From: CAZAGD01 sp049699975
GTDB lineage: Bacteria > Desulfobacterota > SM23-61
DNA: 15,144 nucleotides
Reading direction: 5' to 3'
Assembly (NCBI GenBank): GCA_049699975.1
Contig: JBNAWB010000079.1
Span: 1-15,144 of the forward strand
The position numbers and the translations under genes are program-made. Below are positions 1 through 8,052 of the stretch, one piece after another. Position 1 is the stretch's first letter. The number at the start of each line of letters is the position of its first letter. Under the pieces are notes generated by a model. That model did not search any database and was not told the origin of the DNA. It was given only the letters and a program-made list of their open reading frames with translations.

Positions 1-69
1 GCCCGAGGCAGGCCAGAGGCAGGCTTGAGCCAGATCAAGCTATTTGCCTAAAAACCGATCGACAGTCAG
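1..69 (+). repeat. Right-hand part of an intergenic MITE-like repeat (partial, cut by window edge)
   Basis: The stretch ends in GATCGACAGTCAG (57-69). This matches the right end GTTCGACGGTCAG of the 168-bp repeat upstream of hrcA and, in inverse orientation, the repeat at 15094. The preceding bases (TATTTGCCTAAAAACCGATC) also align with 10823-10842, where a copy reads ATATTTACTAAAAAACCGAT. The G+C-rich left portion would be the body of the element. The copy is incomplete because the window begins inside it. Confidence 0.65.
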
Positions 70-81
70 CCTAAAATAATC

Positions 82-110
82 TTGAGAAAATATTATTTTA
101 AAAATATTAT
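82..110 (+). promoter_or_regulatory. Predicted sigma-70-type promoter of the vapBC-like locus
   Basis: TTGAGA (82-87), a 17-bp spacer and TATTAT (105-110) lie 32 bp before the antitoxin ATG at 142. The -35 box starts 12 bp after the end of the repeat at 57-69. The same repeat-to-promoter spacing is found at hrcA and tatA. The spacer is very A+T-rich, so chance -10 matches are possible, but the geometry is optimal. Confidence 0.6.
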
Positions 111-141
111 ATTTAAAGATAACAAAATTAGATTAAGCATT

Positions 142-402
142 ATGGTTAAGTATTCTAAAAAAATTCAGGTGTTAGTTACCGAACAACAGTATAAAGACCT
201 TGAAGAGATCGCTCGCCAACAAAATAAGAAGATCAGTTTATAAGTCCGCGAAGCAGTGGAAGAATATCATTTAAAAAGGAAAAAAGATCAAGAAATTGCT
301 GAAGCAGTTGGTCGTCTCCTTTCTCTGCCGGAGGTCCCAGTTCCAGATTCTTGGGAGGAATTCGAAAAAGAACTTGCCCGAGTTCATGGATTTCAAAAAT
401 AG
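142..402 (+). pseudogene. VapB/CopG-like antitoxin gene interrupted by in-frame TAA
   Basis: Reading from ATG 142, the first 33 codons give an N-terminus resembling a ribbon-helix-helix DNA-binding domain: a short strand (KIQVLVTEQQ), a helix and KKISL. Codon 34 is TAA (241-243). The same frame then continues without another stop to TAG at 400-402. It encodes a second helix (VREAVEEYHLKRKK) and an acidic, Trp-containing tail (SWEEFEKELARVHGF) of the kind antitoxins use to wrap the toxin. A single TCA-to-TAA change would explain the interruption, since Ser fits the family pattern here. The toxin gene starts 2 bp after the stop, the normal antitoxin-toxin arrangement. A GTG at 256 could restart translation, but no Shine-Dalgarno sequence precedes it. 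A sequencing error cannot be excluded. Confidence 0.75.
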
Positions 403-404
403 AA

Positions 405-821
405 ATGTCCTATTTCATTGATACTAACATCTTTATTTACTCACTTGGGCGCGATCATCCACTTAAATTTCCATGTTTAAAAGTCCTGCAGAGCATTCGG
501 GATAAAAGAATTTGTACCCTTTTAAATACTGAAATCATTCAAGAAATTCTTTACCGATATCAGTCCATTCGGGAATTAGCTATAGGAATAAAGGTCGCTA
601 AAGAAGTCATTTATTTAGCTAAAAAAATTTTACCTGTTACGGAAAATGATCTTTCATTAGCTCTAAAAATTTTAGAATCCCATCCTCAAATACATATACG
701 GGATGCATTTCATGCCGCGACCATGATCAATAACGGGATTAAGGAAATCATTTCCACAGATCTCCATTTTGACCTAATCTCTGAGATTAAAAGAATTGAT
801 CCCGCGCACTTATCTGTTTGA
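405..821 (+). CDS. vapC: PIN-domain ribonuclease toxin, VapC family
   Basis: This 138-residue protein has the usual length of VapC toxins, which are Mg2+-dependent RNases cutting tRNA or rRNA. The acidic PIN residues are in order: D6 in FIDTNIF, E43/E47 in TEIIQEIL, D100 in IRDAFHAA and D119 in ISTDL. The active site therefore looks complete. I chose ATG 405 because the family begins with (M)xxxxDTN. An in-frame ATG at 351 would add 18 residues that overlap the antitoxin tail and have no family counterpart. The gene lies 2 bp behind the interrupted antitoxin frame and should be cotranscribed from the promoter at 82-110. No strong Shine-Dalgarno sequence is present, consistent with translational coupling. 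If the antitoxin is truly broken, this toxin would lack its cognate neutraliser. Confidence 0.85.
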   Translation: MSYFIDTNIFIYSLGRDHPLKFPCLKVLQSIRDKRICTLLNTEIIQEILYRYQSIRELAIGIKVAKEVIYLAKKILPVTENDLSLALKILESHPQIHIRDAFHAATMINNGIKEIISTDLHFDLISEIKRIDPAHLSV

Positions 822-895
822 AATTCCCCAAATATGTTCTCAGTATTCTCATTTTATTTTGGACCTTAACCTTCCCTTATCTGCAAGAAAAAGAT

Positions 896-967
896 AGAGG
901 AATTTATTTTCCTCTTTGCTAATGAAGAGCCTCGAGAAATCGCCTTCCCCTCTTTTTTAAAAAGGGG
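896..967. terminator. Two hairpins between convergent vapC and copA, possible bidirectional terminator
   Basis: A perfect 7-bp stem AGAGGAA/TTCCTCT with a 6-base loop lies at 896-915. A second stem, CCCC(T)C-TTTTT against AAAAA-GGGG, lies at 947-967. Neither is followed by a long U-tract on either strand, so termination is inferred mainly from the position between two converging genes. Confidence 0.4.
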
Positions 968-1082
968 ATAAAGAAGGGCAAGGAGCGCTGAATCCGCTTT
1001 AACCGCCAATATAAAAATCCACTTTTAAATTTTAGGCAACGCCCAATTTGGATTAGGCTTTATTTAATGAAAATGTAAGTGA

Positions 1083-3557
1083 TTAAGCTAAAGGAGGGCG
1101 AAAACGGCGCAAGCGTAAAGCATTGCTTACTACAGTTACTGAAGAAAGAGCCATGGCTGCGGCGGCGAACATGGGATTGAGCAAAAGGCCGAAGAAGGGG
1201 AAAAGAATTCCGGCTGCTATAGGAATGAGCAGCGTATTATAAGCAAAGGCCCAAAAGAGATTTTGTTTAATATTTTTTATGGTCGCTTTGCTTAAAGCAA
1301 TAGCTGTGACTATACCTCTAAGATCGCCTCTAATGAGGGTGATGTCTGCTGATTCTATAGCTACATCAGTTCCCGTGCCGATAGCGATTCCCACATCAGC
1401 CTGAGCCAGGGCCGGGGCATCATTTATCCCATCGCCGACCATAGCGACTTTCTTACCTTCGGCCTGTAGTTTTTTTATTTGCCAGGCCTTTTCTTCTGGG
1501 AGAACTTCGGCCAGAACTCGATCAACTCCGATCTGTTTGGCAATAGCTTCGGCGGCTTTTTGATGGTCACCAGTGATCATCACTACCTCCATCCCTAATT
1601 TGTGCAAAGCTGCTACGGCTTCTTTAGAATATTCTTTTAAGGTGTCAGCAAGAGCGATAAGCCCTACAATTTTTTTATCTATCGCCATAAATATCGGAGT
1701 TTTCCCTTGGGTCGAGAACTCTGCGCTGATTTTCTCAAATTTTTGATCAAATAATCCTCGTTCCTTCATCAGCCGGGCGTTGCCCAAGAGTAAATTTTTG
1801 CCATCCAAGGAAGCCTCAAGACCTTGGCCAGCAATAGCCTTAAAATCTTCAAGCTCTACAAGGGAGATCTTTTCTTCTTTGGCACGGGCAACTATAGCTT
1901 CTCCTAAGGGGTGCTCTGAGCCTTTTTCCGCAGAGGCGGCATAAAGGAGAATTTCTTCTTTATTATAATCATCAAAGGGGATTATATCCGTCACTGAGGG
2001 CTGCCCCCGGGTAAGGGTACCTGTTTTATCCAGAACAATAGTAGTAAGTTTATGGGCTGTCTCCAACGCTTCTCCACTTCGAATTAGGATTCCATTTTCT
2101 GCTCCTTTTCCTGTGCCTACCATTATAGAAGTGGGAGTGGCTAATCCCAAAGCACATGGACAAGCAATTATCAAGACGGCGACAAAGTTGAGCAGAGCGT
2201 AATTAAGGCGAGGGTTGGGTCCCCAGTAATACCAGATAAAAAAAGTAAGTAAGGCAATACTCATTACCACTGGTACGAAATAACTGGCCATGACGTCAGC
2301 CAAGCGGGCAATGGGCGGTTTTGAACCTTGCGCTTCTTCGACCATGCTGATAATGCGGGCTAACATCGTATCTTTACCCACTTTGGTAGCTTCGAATTTA
2401 AACATTCCCATTTTATTAATAGTCCCACCAATTACTTCGTGACCAGGACCTTTCTCCACCGGCAAAGCCTCTCCGGTAACCATGGATTCATCGATCGCTG
2501 AATATCCTTCTCTGATGATTCCGTCCACGGGGATTTTCTCTCCTGGTCTGACTACCACAGTATCTCCGATTATTACTTCTTCAATAGGAATATCCAATTC
2601 CTGACCGTGGCGGATTACCCTGGCTGTTTTTGCTTGTAGACCAATCAGCTTTTTAATGGCTGCTGAGGTTTGACCTTTAGCCCGCGCTTCTAAGAGACGT
2701 CCGAGTAAAATCAAAACAATGATTGTGCCTGCCGTGTCATAATAAACGTCTGCTTTTAGTCCCTCACCAACGAATAAGTAGGGGAAGAAGGTAGCCAAAA
2801 GGCTATAAAAATAAGCAGCAGAAGTACCAACCGCAATAAGGGTATTCATATCTGCCGATTTTTGCTTCAGCCTCTTCCAGGCTCCGGAGTAAAAGGGCCA
2901 ACCAATCCAAAATTGAAGGGGTGTTTGAAATAAGAATTGCAGGTAATAATTAACATCGTGTCCTAAGATAAAGAGATTGGATAACCCCATCATCTTCCAG
3001 GAAGCTAAGGCAAGCACGGGCACTAAAAGGATAATCCCCCAAATGAATCTTCTTTTTAGTCTTTTAAAATCAGCTTCCTTTAGAGCTTTTTCCCGTCCGG
3101 TGAACATTTCTAAATCAGCACTTGGGGGAGGAAGTAATTCGTAACCAGCTTCTTGGATAGCTTGTTGAAAATCAGCTAAGCTAAGAATTCCTGGGAGGAA
3201 TTGCACATTGGCTTTTTCCGTAGCAAAATTTACAGCAACTTGTAAAACTCCATTTATTTTACTCAAAGCTCGTTCTACCCTGCTTACACAAGATGCGCAA
3301 GACATTCCGCGAATAGGTAAAGAAATCTTTTCTACGGGCACTTCATATCCCAAATCTTTTATGGTCTTTACTAAGTCTATCAATTGAATTTGAGCAGGAT
3401 CGAATGTAACCGATGCTTTTTCTGTGGCTAGATTTACCTTCGCTTCCATAATTCCGTTTAACTTAGAAAGACCTTTCTCAATGCGGACTACACAACTGGC
3501 GCAGGTCATGCCTCTGATGGGTACTTCGATTTTTTTATATTTGATTTCTTTTCCCAT
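1083..3557 (-). CDS. copA: Cu(I)-exporting P1B-type ATPase
   Basis: This 824-residue inner-membrane pump is predicted to export Cu+ (or Ag+) at the cost of ATP. Two N-terminal heavy-metal-binding domains carry GMTCASC (residues 16-22) and GMSCASC (84-90). Downstream are the TGEA actuator motif (TGEALP), the transmembrane CPC metal site in IACPCALG (about residue 466), the phosphorylated aspartate in DKTGT (about 509), the HP motif in GSEHPLGEA, and the ATP-hinge motif GDGINDAP (about 707). FAYN in TM7 and MALSS in TM8 complete the signature of the Cu+ subgroup (P1B-1). Length is normal. The gene is monocistronic, with its own predicted promoter at 3605-3633. No copper chaperone or CsoR/CueR/CopY gene is nearby. 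No clear Shine-Dalgarno sequence precedes the ATG. The start is supported because residues 9-22 already begin the first metal-binding domain. Confidence 0.95.
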   Translation of the reverse strand: MGKEIKYKKIEVPIRGMTCASCVVRIEKGLSKLNGIMEAKVNLATEKASVTFDPAQIQLIDLVKTIKDLGYEVPVEKISLPIRGMSCASCVSRVERALSKINGVLQVAVNFATEKANVQFLPGILSLADFQQAIQEAGYELLPPPSADLEMFTGREKALKEADFKRLKRRFIWGIILLVPVLALASWKMMGLSNLFILGHDVNYYLQFLFQTPLQFWIGWPFYSGAWKRLKQKSADMNTLIAVGTSAAYFYSLLATFFPYLFVGEGLKADVYYDTAGTIIVLILLGRLLEARAKGQTSAAIKKLIGLQAKTARVIRHGQELDIPIEEVIIGDTVVVRPGEKIPVDGIIREGYSAIDESMVTGEALPVEKGPGHEVIGGTINKMGMFKFEATKVGKDTMLARIISMVEEAQGSKPPIARLADVMASYFVPVVMSIALLTFFIWYYWGPNPRLNYALLNFVAVLIIACPCALGLATPTSIMVGTGKGAENGILIRSGEALETAHKLTTIVLDKTGTLTRGQPSVTDIIPFDDYNKEEILLYAASAEKGSEHPLGEAIVARAKEEKISLVELEDFKAIAGQGLEASLDGKNLLLGNARLMKERGLFDQKFEKISAEFSTQGKTPIFMAIDKKIVGLIALADTLKEYSKEAVAALHKLGMEVVMITGDHQKAAEAIAKQIGVDRVLAEVLPEEKAWQIKKLQAEGKKVAMVGDGINDAPALAQADVGIAIGTGTDVAIESADITLIRGDLRGIVTAIALSKATIKNIKQNLFWAFAYNTLLIPIAAGILFPFFGLLLNPMFAAAAMALSSVTVVSNALRLRRFRPPLA

Positions 3558-3570
3558 GTTATGGTTTTCG

Positions 3571-3582
3571 AATTTGCAAATT
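3571..3582. promoter_or_regulatory. 12-bp perfect palindrome in the copA leader, candidate operator
   Basis: AATTTGCAAATT is a perfect palindrome flanked on both sides by TTTTCG. It lies between the predicted copA -10 box and the copA start, about +16 to +27 of the predicted transcript. That position would suit a repressor site. No regulator is identifiable in the window, and the A+T-rich composition makes chance palindromes fairly likely. Confidence 0.3.
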
Positions 3583-3604
3583 AGTTTTCGATTTTTTAAA
3601 TGAT

Positions 3605-3633
3605 ATTACAATACAGTCTTAAACTTTGCGCAA
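3605..3633 (-). promoter_or_regulatory. Predicted copA promoter
   Basis: On the minus strand, TTGCGC (3628-3633), a 17-bp spacer and TGTAAT (3605-3610) precede copA. The -10 box matches five of six consensus positions and the -35 box three of six. It lies about 50 bp upstream of the copA ATG. Confidence 0.45.
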
Positions 3634-3674
3634 CAGCATTCAATACTTTAGATGCCTTGGCTGGAGATTTGGAT

Positions 3675-4274
3675 TTAACATTGGATTTTTGTCTCCCCCT
3701 TGCCGCCTTTGAGGATTTTATTAATTTCCCGCATGATCGGACCTAAACGCGAGAACCAGCCCGAATGTCCTGCGGTTTGCAAACGCAAATTAGAGAAACC
3801 GAGAGGTAAATCCCCTAATAAAAGATCGATGAGTACTTCCGTGGGGCCCATGAACCGAAAATCCTCATCCTTAAAATGAAGTAGGCCAGAGCCACCGCTA
3901 ATCTTTCCCTCTTGCACAATGAAGTGGCTTTTAAATAGGCTATCAGAAGCCTCGATATTGATGCGCATCTTCCTTTCTGCTTTTTGCAAGACAGCTTGGG
4001 ATTCCGGCCTTTTTTCCATTTGCCCGGCTACTCCTTCCCACAGGAGATCGGAAAGCAAATCAGCAGCTTTGGCGTTCTGGTTAAACAGTTCCGCAGAATC
4101 CTTATTCTTTATTTGATTAAGAAGTTGAGCAAAAAAATCAGGATATTCGGCAAGTAATTGGTTTATCCCATAACCTTTGATTTCTTCTAAGATGGGATTT
4201 AATTTTTCTGGTAATTCGGTTGGAGAGATTTTAGGCAGTTCTTTTAGGAAATTTTTTATCGCAGACATGGCCAT
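3675..4274 (-). CDS. Probable SCP2-like (sterol-carrier-type) domain protein
   Basis: This 199-residue soluble protein has no signal peptide. Residues 1-98 are helical and unlike anything I recognise. Residues 100-188 follow the SCP2/sterol-carrier pattern: a strand that ends in a charged residue, a glycine-turn strand (VQEGKISGG), a second amphipathic strand with D/E, a helix containing LIDLLLGDL, a short TAGHSGWF segment and a closing helix with RLGPIMREI. In the family this fold makes a hydrophobic cavity for lipids or sterol-like ligands. I assign it by pattern only. ATG 4272-4274 is chosen because AAGGAG (4282-4287) sits 7 bp upstream. A second ATG two codons later is a poorer fit. The gene starts 20 bp after the flavin/molybdopterin fusion, so the two are very probably cotranscribed. 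A role in presenting a hydrophobic substrate to that enzyme is a guess. Confidence 0.55.
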   Translation of the reverse strand: MAMSAIKNFLKELPKISPTELPEKLNPILEEIKGYGINQLLAEYPDFFAQLLNQIKNKDSAELFNQNAKAADLLSDLLWEGVAGQMEKRPESQAVLQKAERKMRINIEASDSLFKSHFIVQEGKISGGSGLLHFKDEDFRFMGPTEVLIDLLLGDLPLGFSNLRLQTAGHSGWFSRLGPIMREINKILKGGKGETKIQC

Positions 4275-4294
4275 ATATTAGCTCCTTTTTAAGG

Positions 4295-7200
4295 TTATTG
4301 ATTTGCCTTCCATACTCGGCAGAGAATAGCCCTCACCTGGGGTACGCCAACCACTGGATCATAAGGAGGATCAAGGGAAACGAGGGCATTAATATTCGAT
4401 TCAAAGCATCCATACTCAGGTTTAGGTTTTTCGGGAAACCACCAGGCGTGAGGACCAGCAACCACATCCGGATGTAAATCAGGAATTAACTGCGCCCGGT
4501 ATTTAAGACGCCATTTGCCTGCGGATTGGGGAGTCTCTAAGAAGACCCAATCGCCATCTTTAATACCTAAAGATGTGGCCTTATCAGAATTAATCTGTAA
4601 ATAAGGTTCAGGTGTTAATTGGCGCTGCCTCTTGATCTGCCTTCCTTCACTGTGCATATACCCATGGATGCGATAATGGGTATAAATAAAAGGAAACTCT
4701 TTAAAGAGTTCAGGGGTACGCACCGGACTTTGAGGTGGTTCATCATAGACCGGTAACGGATTTACGCCCATAGCTTCAAAAATTTGCGAGTAGAGCTCCA
4801 CTTTGCCACTAGGGGTATTGAAAGGAGGTGTGCTTGTTTTATAGCGCTCGTACCCGCGAGGAAAAGTCAGAGTACTGTTCGGCTTTTGCAATAGCTCCGC
4901 AAAAGTAATTCCTTGATATTGGAGCATCCAGTTAAAATAATCCTCCAAAGTTTCCCAGGGCCGAACATCTACTCCCATTCTCTTGGCTATCTCAATGGCC
5001 ACTTCGCGGTCATCCCGGCATTCGCCCCTTGGCTCAACAACTTTTCTCACCGCCGTAACTGTACTTGCTGGGTGTCCAAAAGCTTCCACTAATTGATCAC
5101 ATTCTGGATAGAAAGCAGCAGGCAAAACAATATCAGCAAGTTCCGCAGTGGGCGTCATAAAGAGATCGGAGACAAAAAGAAAATCAAGTTTATTTTTTAG
5201 AATATTCCAGATCCTCTGGTTATCCATCTCCGCCACAATTAAATTGTCAGCCACACACCACATGGCCCGCACTCTTCCTTCTTCCATGGCCCTAATAGTA
5301 CTGGGAATGTGGCAAATGGCCCGTTTATGCATTAAGGGATATTCTTTGGCGCCGATGCGCTTCTCATTAATGGCTGCCGGGGGCTTTACACCCCAGAACA
5401 TTAAATAGGGATGCCACATGAGGGCTTCTCGGAAAGTGCGGTAGTAGAGAATATTACCCCCTTTAGCATCAACATTTCCCGTAATCCCCACCAAGATGGA
5501 TATTGACCGACAAGTCTGCGTGGAGGTGACTTGCTGGGCGCCAGAGCCTAAACGAATATAGATGCATCCAGGTTTTTCGAGGGCGTAAATATGGGCCGCC
5601 TCGATAATCTGCTCCTTGGGTAACCCAGTTACTTGCGCCGCCCACTCGGGAGTGTATTTTTGCACATGTTCTTTTAGCCGATCGAAACCAAAACAATATT
5701 GCTCCACGAATTCCCGGTCATAAATTCCTTCATTTATAATCACGTGCGCCATGGCCAAAGCTAAAGCCATATCTGTCCCTGGCCGCAGACGCAGCCAGAC
5801 ATCAGCCCGCTTAGCCATGGGAATGGGCCGGGGATCAACGACGATCAACTTGCTTCCGCGCCGCAGAGCCCGATGAACTACACGCGCCTGCGCCGGAGTG
5901 GCTACATCAGGTTCAGATCCCCAGAAAATGATGCAGCGGGCATCGCCATAATCTGGTCCAAATTCATAAGTGATTGTATCCCCGAAAGTGACGCTATTGG
6001 CCATGACATCTGGATGGATGCAAGTATAACGACCCAAATGCGTATTGGGGGTGGGCCAAAGCCTCTCCGCAATCTTCGTGGCTTGAATAGCGATATGTTT
6101 TTGGCCTGAACCGCAGGAGACATGAATAGCCTCCGGGCCGTATTTTTCTTTAATTCTTTTTAAATTCTGAGCAATGGTATCTAAAGCTTCATCCCAAGAA
6201 AGACGTTGCCATTTCCCTTCTCCCCGCACCCCAACCCTCTGCAGAGGATATAAAAGCCGATCGGGGTGATACATGACCTCAGGAATAGTTGCTCCTTTGA
6301 TACAGACCGCCGCGCAATTAAGGCAGCGGGCAGCCTCTTCTTTTCCTGTTTGTAAATCATAGCCCAACTCCACTTCTTGAAAACTATCTAAAGCTACTGT
6401 AACCGGGACTGTGGGCATTTTGCGCCGCTGACGATCCTGGGGAAAATTCACATTTACTGTTTGCCGCACCCGCTCTAACGTTTCCGCCAGAGATGGTTCC
6501 TTCTTCTTCGGTTCAGTACCAGTGAGATACTTAATTACAGCAGAAGCTGCTTTCCGGCCAGAAGCCATAGCCTCTACCACAGTGCCGGCTCCGACAATTA
6601 AATCTCCCGCGGCCAAGAGGTTAGGTGGACCACAAACGAGTGTTTCTCCATCCACCACCACTGTTCCCCGAGGCGATAATTTCATTTGCCCCTCTTTGGC
6701 CAATGACCCCAAGGCGGGCATCTGGCCAATAGCAATGATTACATTATCCGCCTCCATATAGACTTTACTTCCCGGACCTTGCTGCAGAGTCCAAATAAGC
6801 TGGCCATCTTTATCTATCTTAAGAGAAGCAACCCGTTGAAAATCAACCCCCACCACTCGACCTGATTGATTTCCTCTTATCCTTTGAGGAGCAAGTGCGG
6901 GATGGATTAGCGCTCCTTCCCGCAAGCAGGCTTCAATCTCCCAGGAGTGCGCCGGCATCTTTTTCCTATCTTCCAGGCAAGTTATATGTACTTCCTTAGC
7001 CCCCAAGCGCAGAGCAACGCGGGCAGAATCCATAGCCGTATTGCCGCCGCCAATGATTAATACTTTCTTTCCCAAAGATAAAGATTGTCCTTTTTTGACA
7101 TTCTCCAAGAGAGGTAGGGCGTAATAAATACCAGCTAACTCTGTCCCGGGAATATTCAAGGGGATTGGCTGCCAACTGCCCATAGCCAGAATAATAGCAT

Positions 7201-7843
7201 CATGTTGTTTTAGCAGATCATCAAGAGACAAAGTTTGGCCGATAGGCATATTAGTTCTAATCTCCACACCCAAATTTTTGATATATTCGATGTCTGCTTC
7301 CACGCTAACCTTAGAAAGTTTAAACTCCGGTATTACTCGACTAAGAATCCCGCCTGGCTCAGCAGCTGCTTCGTAGACTATAACTCCATATCCTTCTCTT
7401 ATTAAGTCATAGGCGGCAGTTAAACCCGCAGGGCCAGAGCCAACAATAGCTATGCTCTGACTTTTAGTACGGGGTATGGGATTGGCTTTTTCTTTTTTCT
7501 GCCAAGCATAATCAGCGATCAGGCGCTTAACCCATTGGATAGCAATAGGTTCATCTACAATCCCCCGGATACACTCTGATTCACAGGGATGATGGCAGAT
7601 TCTGCCGCATACTAAGGGGAAAGGATTGGTATCGCGAATAATCTCCATAGCCTTACCTAAGTTCCCTTGAGAAGCAGCAATGAGATAACCTGGAACATCC
7701 ATGCCCAGGGGACATACTTCTCGACAAATGGGTGTACGATTGGCCACTTGCGCATCAACTACGCCCACTATTTTGCCATCTATAACTTCCGCAATTAAAT
7801 GACACTTTTGATGACAACGCAAACAAATGGTGCGTGCTTGCAT
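4295..7843 (-). CDS. Flavin/NAD(P)-molybdopterin fusion oxidoreductase (GltD-like module inside a DMSO-reductase-family enzyme)
   Basis: This 1182-residue protein lacks a Tat signal and should be cytoplasmic. Residues 1-35 look like the start of a molybdopterin-family [4Fe-4S] domain (C7, C10, C14; strand HLIAEVIDGKIVGV). Next comes a GltD-like module: a cysteine cluster (C40, C44, C79, C83, C87, C91), FAD-binding GSGPAG at 135-140, NAD(P)-binding GGGNTA at 265-270 and a second FAD motif, AAGDLIVGAG at 411-420. RCLNC (506-510) is typical of the tail of such proteins. It runs directly into C514-IKG, then HPDRLLYPL and the catalytic molybdopterin domain, with C608 in GRYTCIHP as probable Mo/W ligand. 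The C-terminal dinucleotide-binding domain covers roughly 1065-1175. Known relatives pass electrons from NAD(P)H through FAD and Fe-S to the metal, or in reverse. The substrate is unknown. AAAGGA lies 9 bp before the ATG. Confidence 0.85.
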   Translation of the reverse strand: MQARTICLRCHQKCHLIAEVIDGKIVGVVDAQVANRTPICREVCPLGMDVPGYLIAASQGNLGKAMEIIRDTNPFPLVCGRICHHPCESECIRGIVDEPIAIQWVKRLIADYAWQKKEKANPIPRTKSQSIAIVGSGPAGLTAAYDLIREGYGVIVYEAAAEPGGILSRVIPEFKLSKVSVEADIEYIKNLGVEIRTNMPIGQTLSLDDLLKQHDAIILAMGSWQPIPLNIPGTELAGIYYALPLLENVKKGQSLSLGKKVLIIGGGNTAMDSARVALRLGAKEVHITCLEDRKKMPAHSWEIEACLREGALIHPALAPQRIRGNQSGRVVGVDFQRVASLKIDKDGQLIWTLQQGPGSKVYMEADNVIIAIGQMPALGSLAKEGQMKLSPRGTVVVDGETLVCGPPNLLAAGDLIVGAGTVVEAMASGRKAASAVIKYLTGTEPKKKEPSLAETLERVRQTVNVNFPQDRQRRKMPTVPVTVALDSFQEVELGYDLQTGKEEAARCLNCAAVCIKGATIPEVMYHPDRLLYPLQRVGVRGEGKWQRLSWDEALDTIAQNLKRIKEKYGPEAIHVSCGSGQKHIAIQATKIAERLWPTPNTHLGRYTCIHPDVMANSVTFGDTITYEFGPDYGDARCIIFWGSEPDVATPAQARVVHRALRRGSKLIVVDPRPIPMAKRADVWLRLRPGTDMALALAMAHVIINEGIYDREFVEQYCFGFDRLKEHVQKYTPEWAAQVTGLPKEQIIEAAHIYALEKPGCIYIRLGSGAQQVTSTQTCRSISILVGITGNVDAKGGNILYYRTFREALMWHPYLMFWGVKPPAAINEKRIGAKEYPLMHKRAICHIPSTIRAMEEGRVRAMWCVADNLIVAEMDNQRIWNILKNKLDFLFVSDLFMTPTAELADIVLPAAFYPECDQLVEAFGHPASTVTAVRKVVEPRGECRDDREVAIEIAKRMGVDVRPWETLEDYFNWMLQYQGITFAELLQKPNSTLTFPRGYERYKTSTPPFNTPSGKVELYSQIFEAMGVNPLPVYDEPPQSPVRTPELFKEFPFIYTHYRIHGYMHSEGRQIKRQRQLTPEPYLQINSDKATSLGIKDGDWVFLETPQSAGKWRLKYRAQLIPDLHPDVVAGPHAWWFPEKPKPEYGCFESNINALVSLDPPYDPVVGVPQVRAILCRVWKANQ

Positions 7844-7885
7844 AATTTAAATTCCTTTCCTAAAAGATGGTCAGCATATTTTATA

Positions 7886-7894
7886 TTTATACCA
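7886..7894 (-). promoter_or_regulatory. Candidate extended -10 promoter for the oxidoreductase operon
   Basis: On the minus strand the sequence TGGTATAAA is an extended -10 element (TGnTATAAt type), 43 bp before the ATG of the large oxidoreductase gene. No convincing -35 box lies 17 bp further upstream. Confidence 0.35.
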
Positions 7895-7952
7895 TATGTT
7901 GAAGGAAAGAGGGATGAAGGAAACCGCTGGCCCTCGATGAGTTTTAATATTT

Positions 7953-7977
7953 CTCGCCGCTGCGCTCCTCGCCATGA
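7953..7977 (-). repeat. Short G+C-rich palindromic repeat fragment
   Basis: Read on the minus strand, the sequence TCATGGCGAGGAGCGCAGCG closely resembles the two arms of the repeat at 8218-8289 (TCATCGCGAGGGAGCGTAGG and GTCATGGCGAGCG). This pattern is common in dispersed non-coding repeats. The local G+C content is far above that of the flanking DNA. Confidence 0.5.
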
Positions 7978-8052
7978 TTACTTCTCAAGGTCGTCCCCTA
8001 TATTATAAAAGAATAAAAATTTTAAAGCTTGTTTCAATTATAAAAAAGGTTC

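Noticed and set aside
351..404. 18-codon N-terminal extension of the VapC toxin from ATG 351
   Set aside because: It overlaps the antitoxin coding tail and has no PIN-family counterpart. ATG 405 gives the standard N-terminus.
5148..6761. Several open frames opposite the large oxidoreductase gene
   Set aside because: They are antisense shadows of a clearly conserved coding sequence with no recognisable domains.
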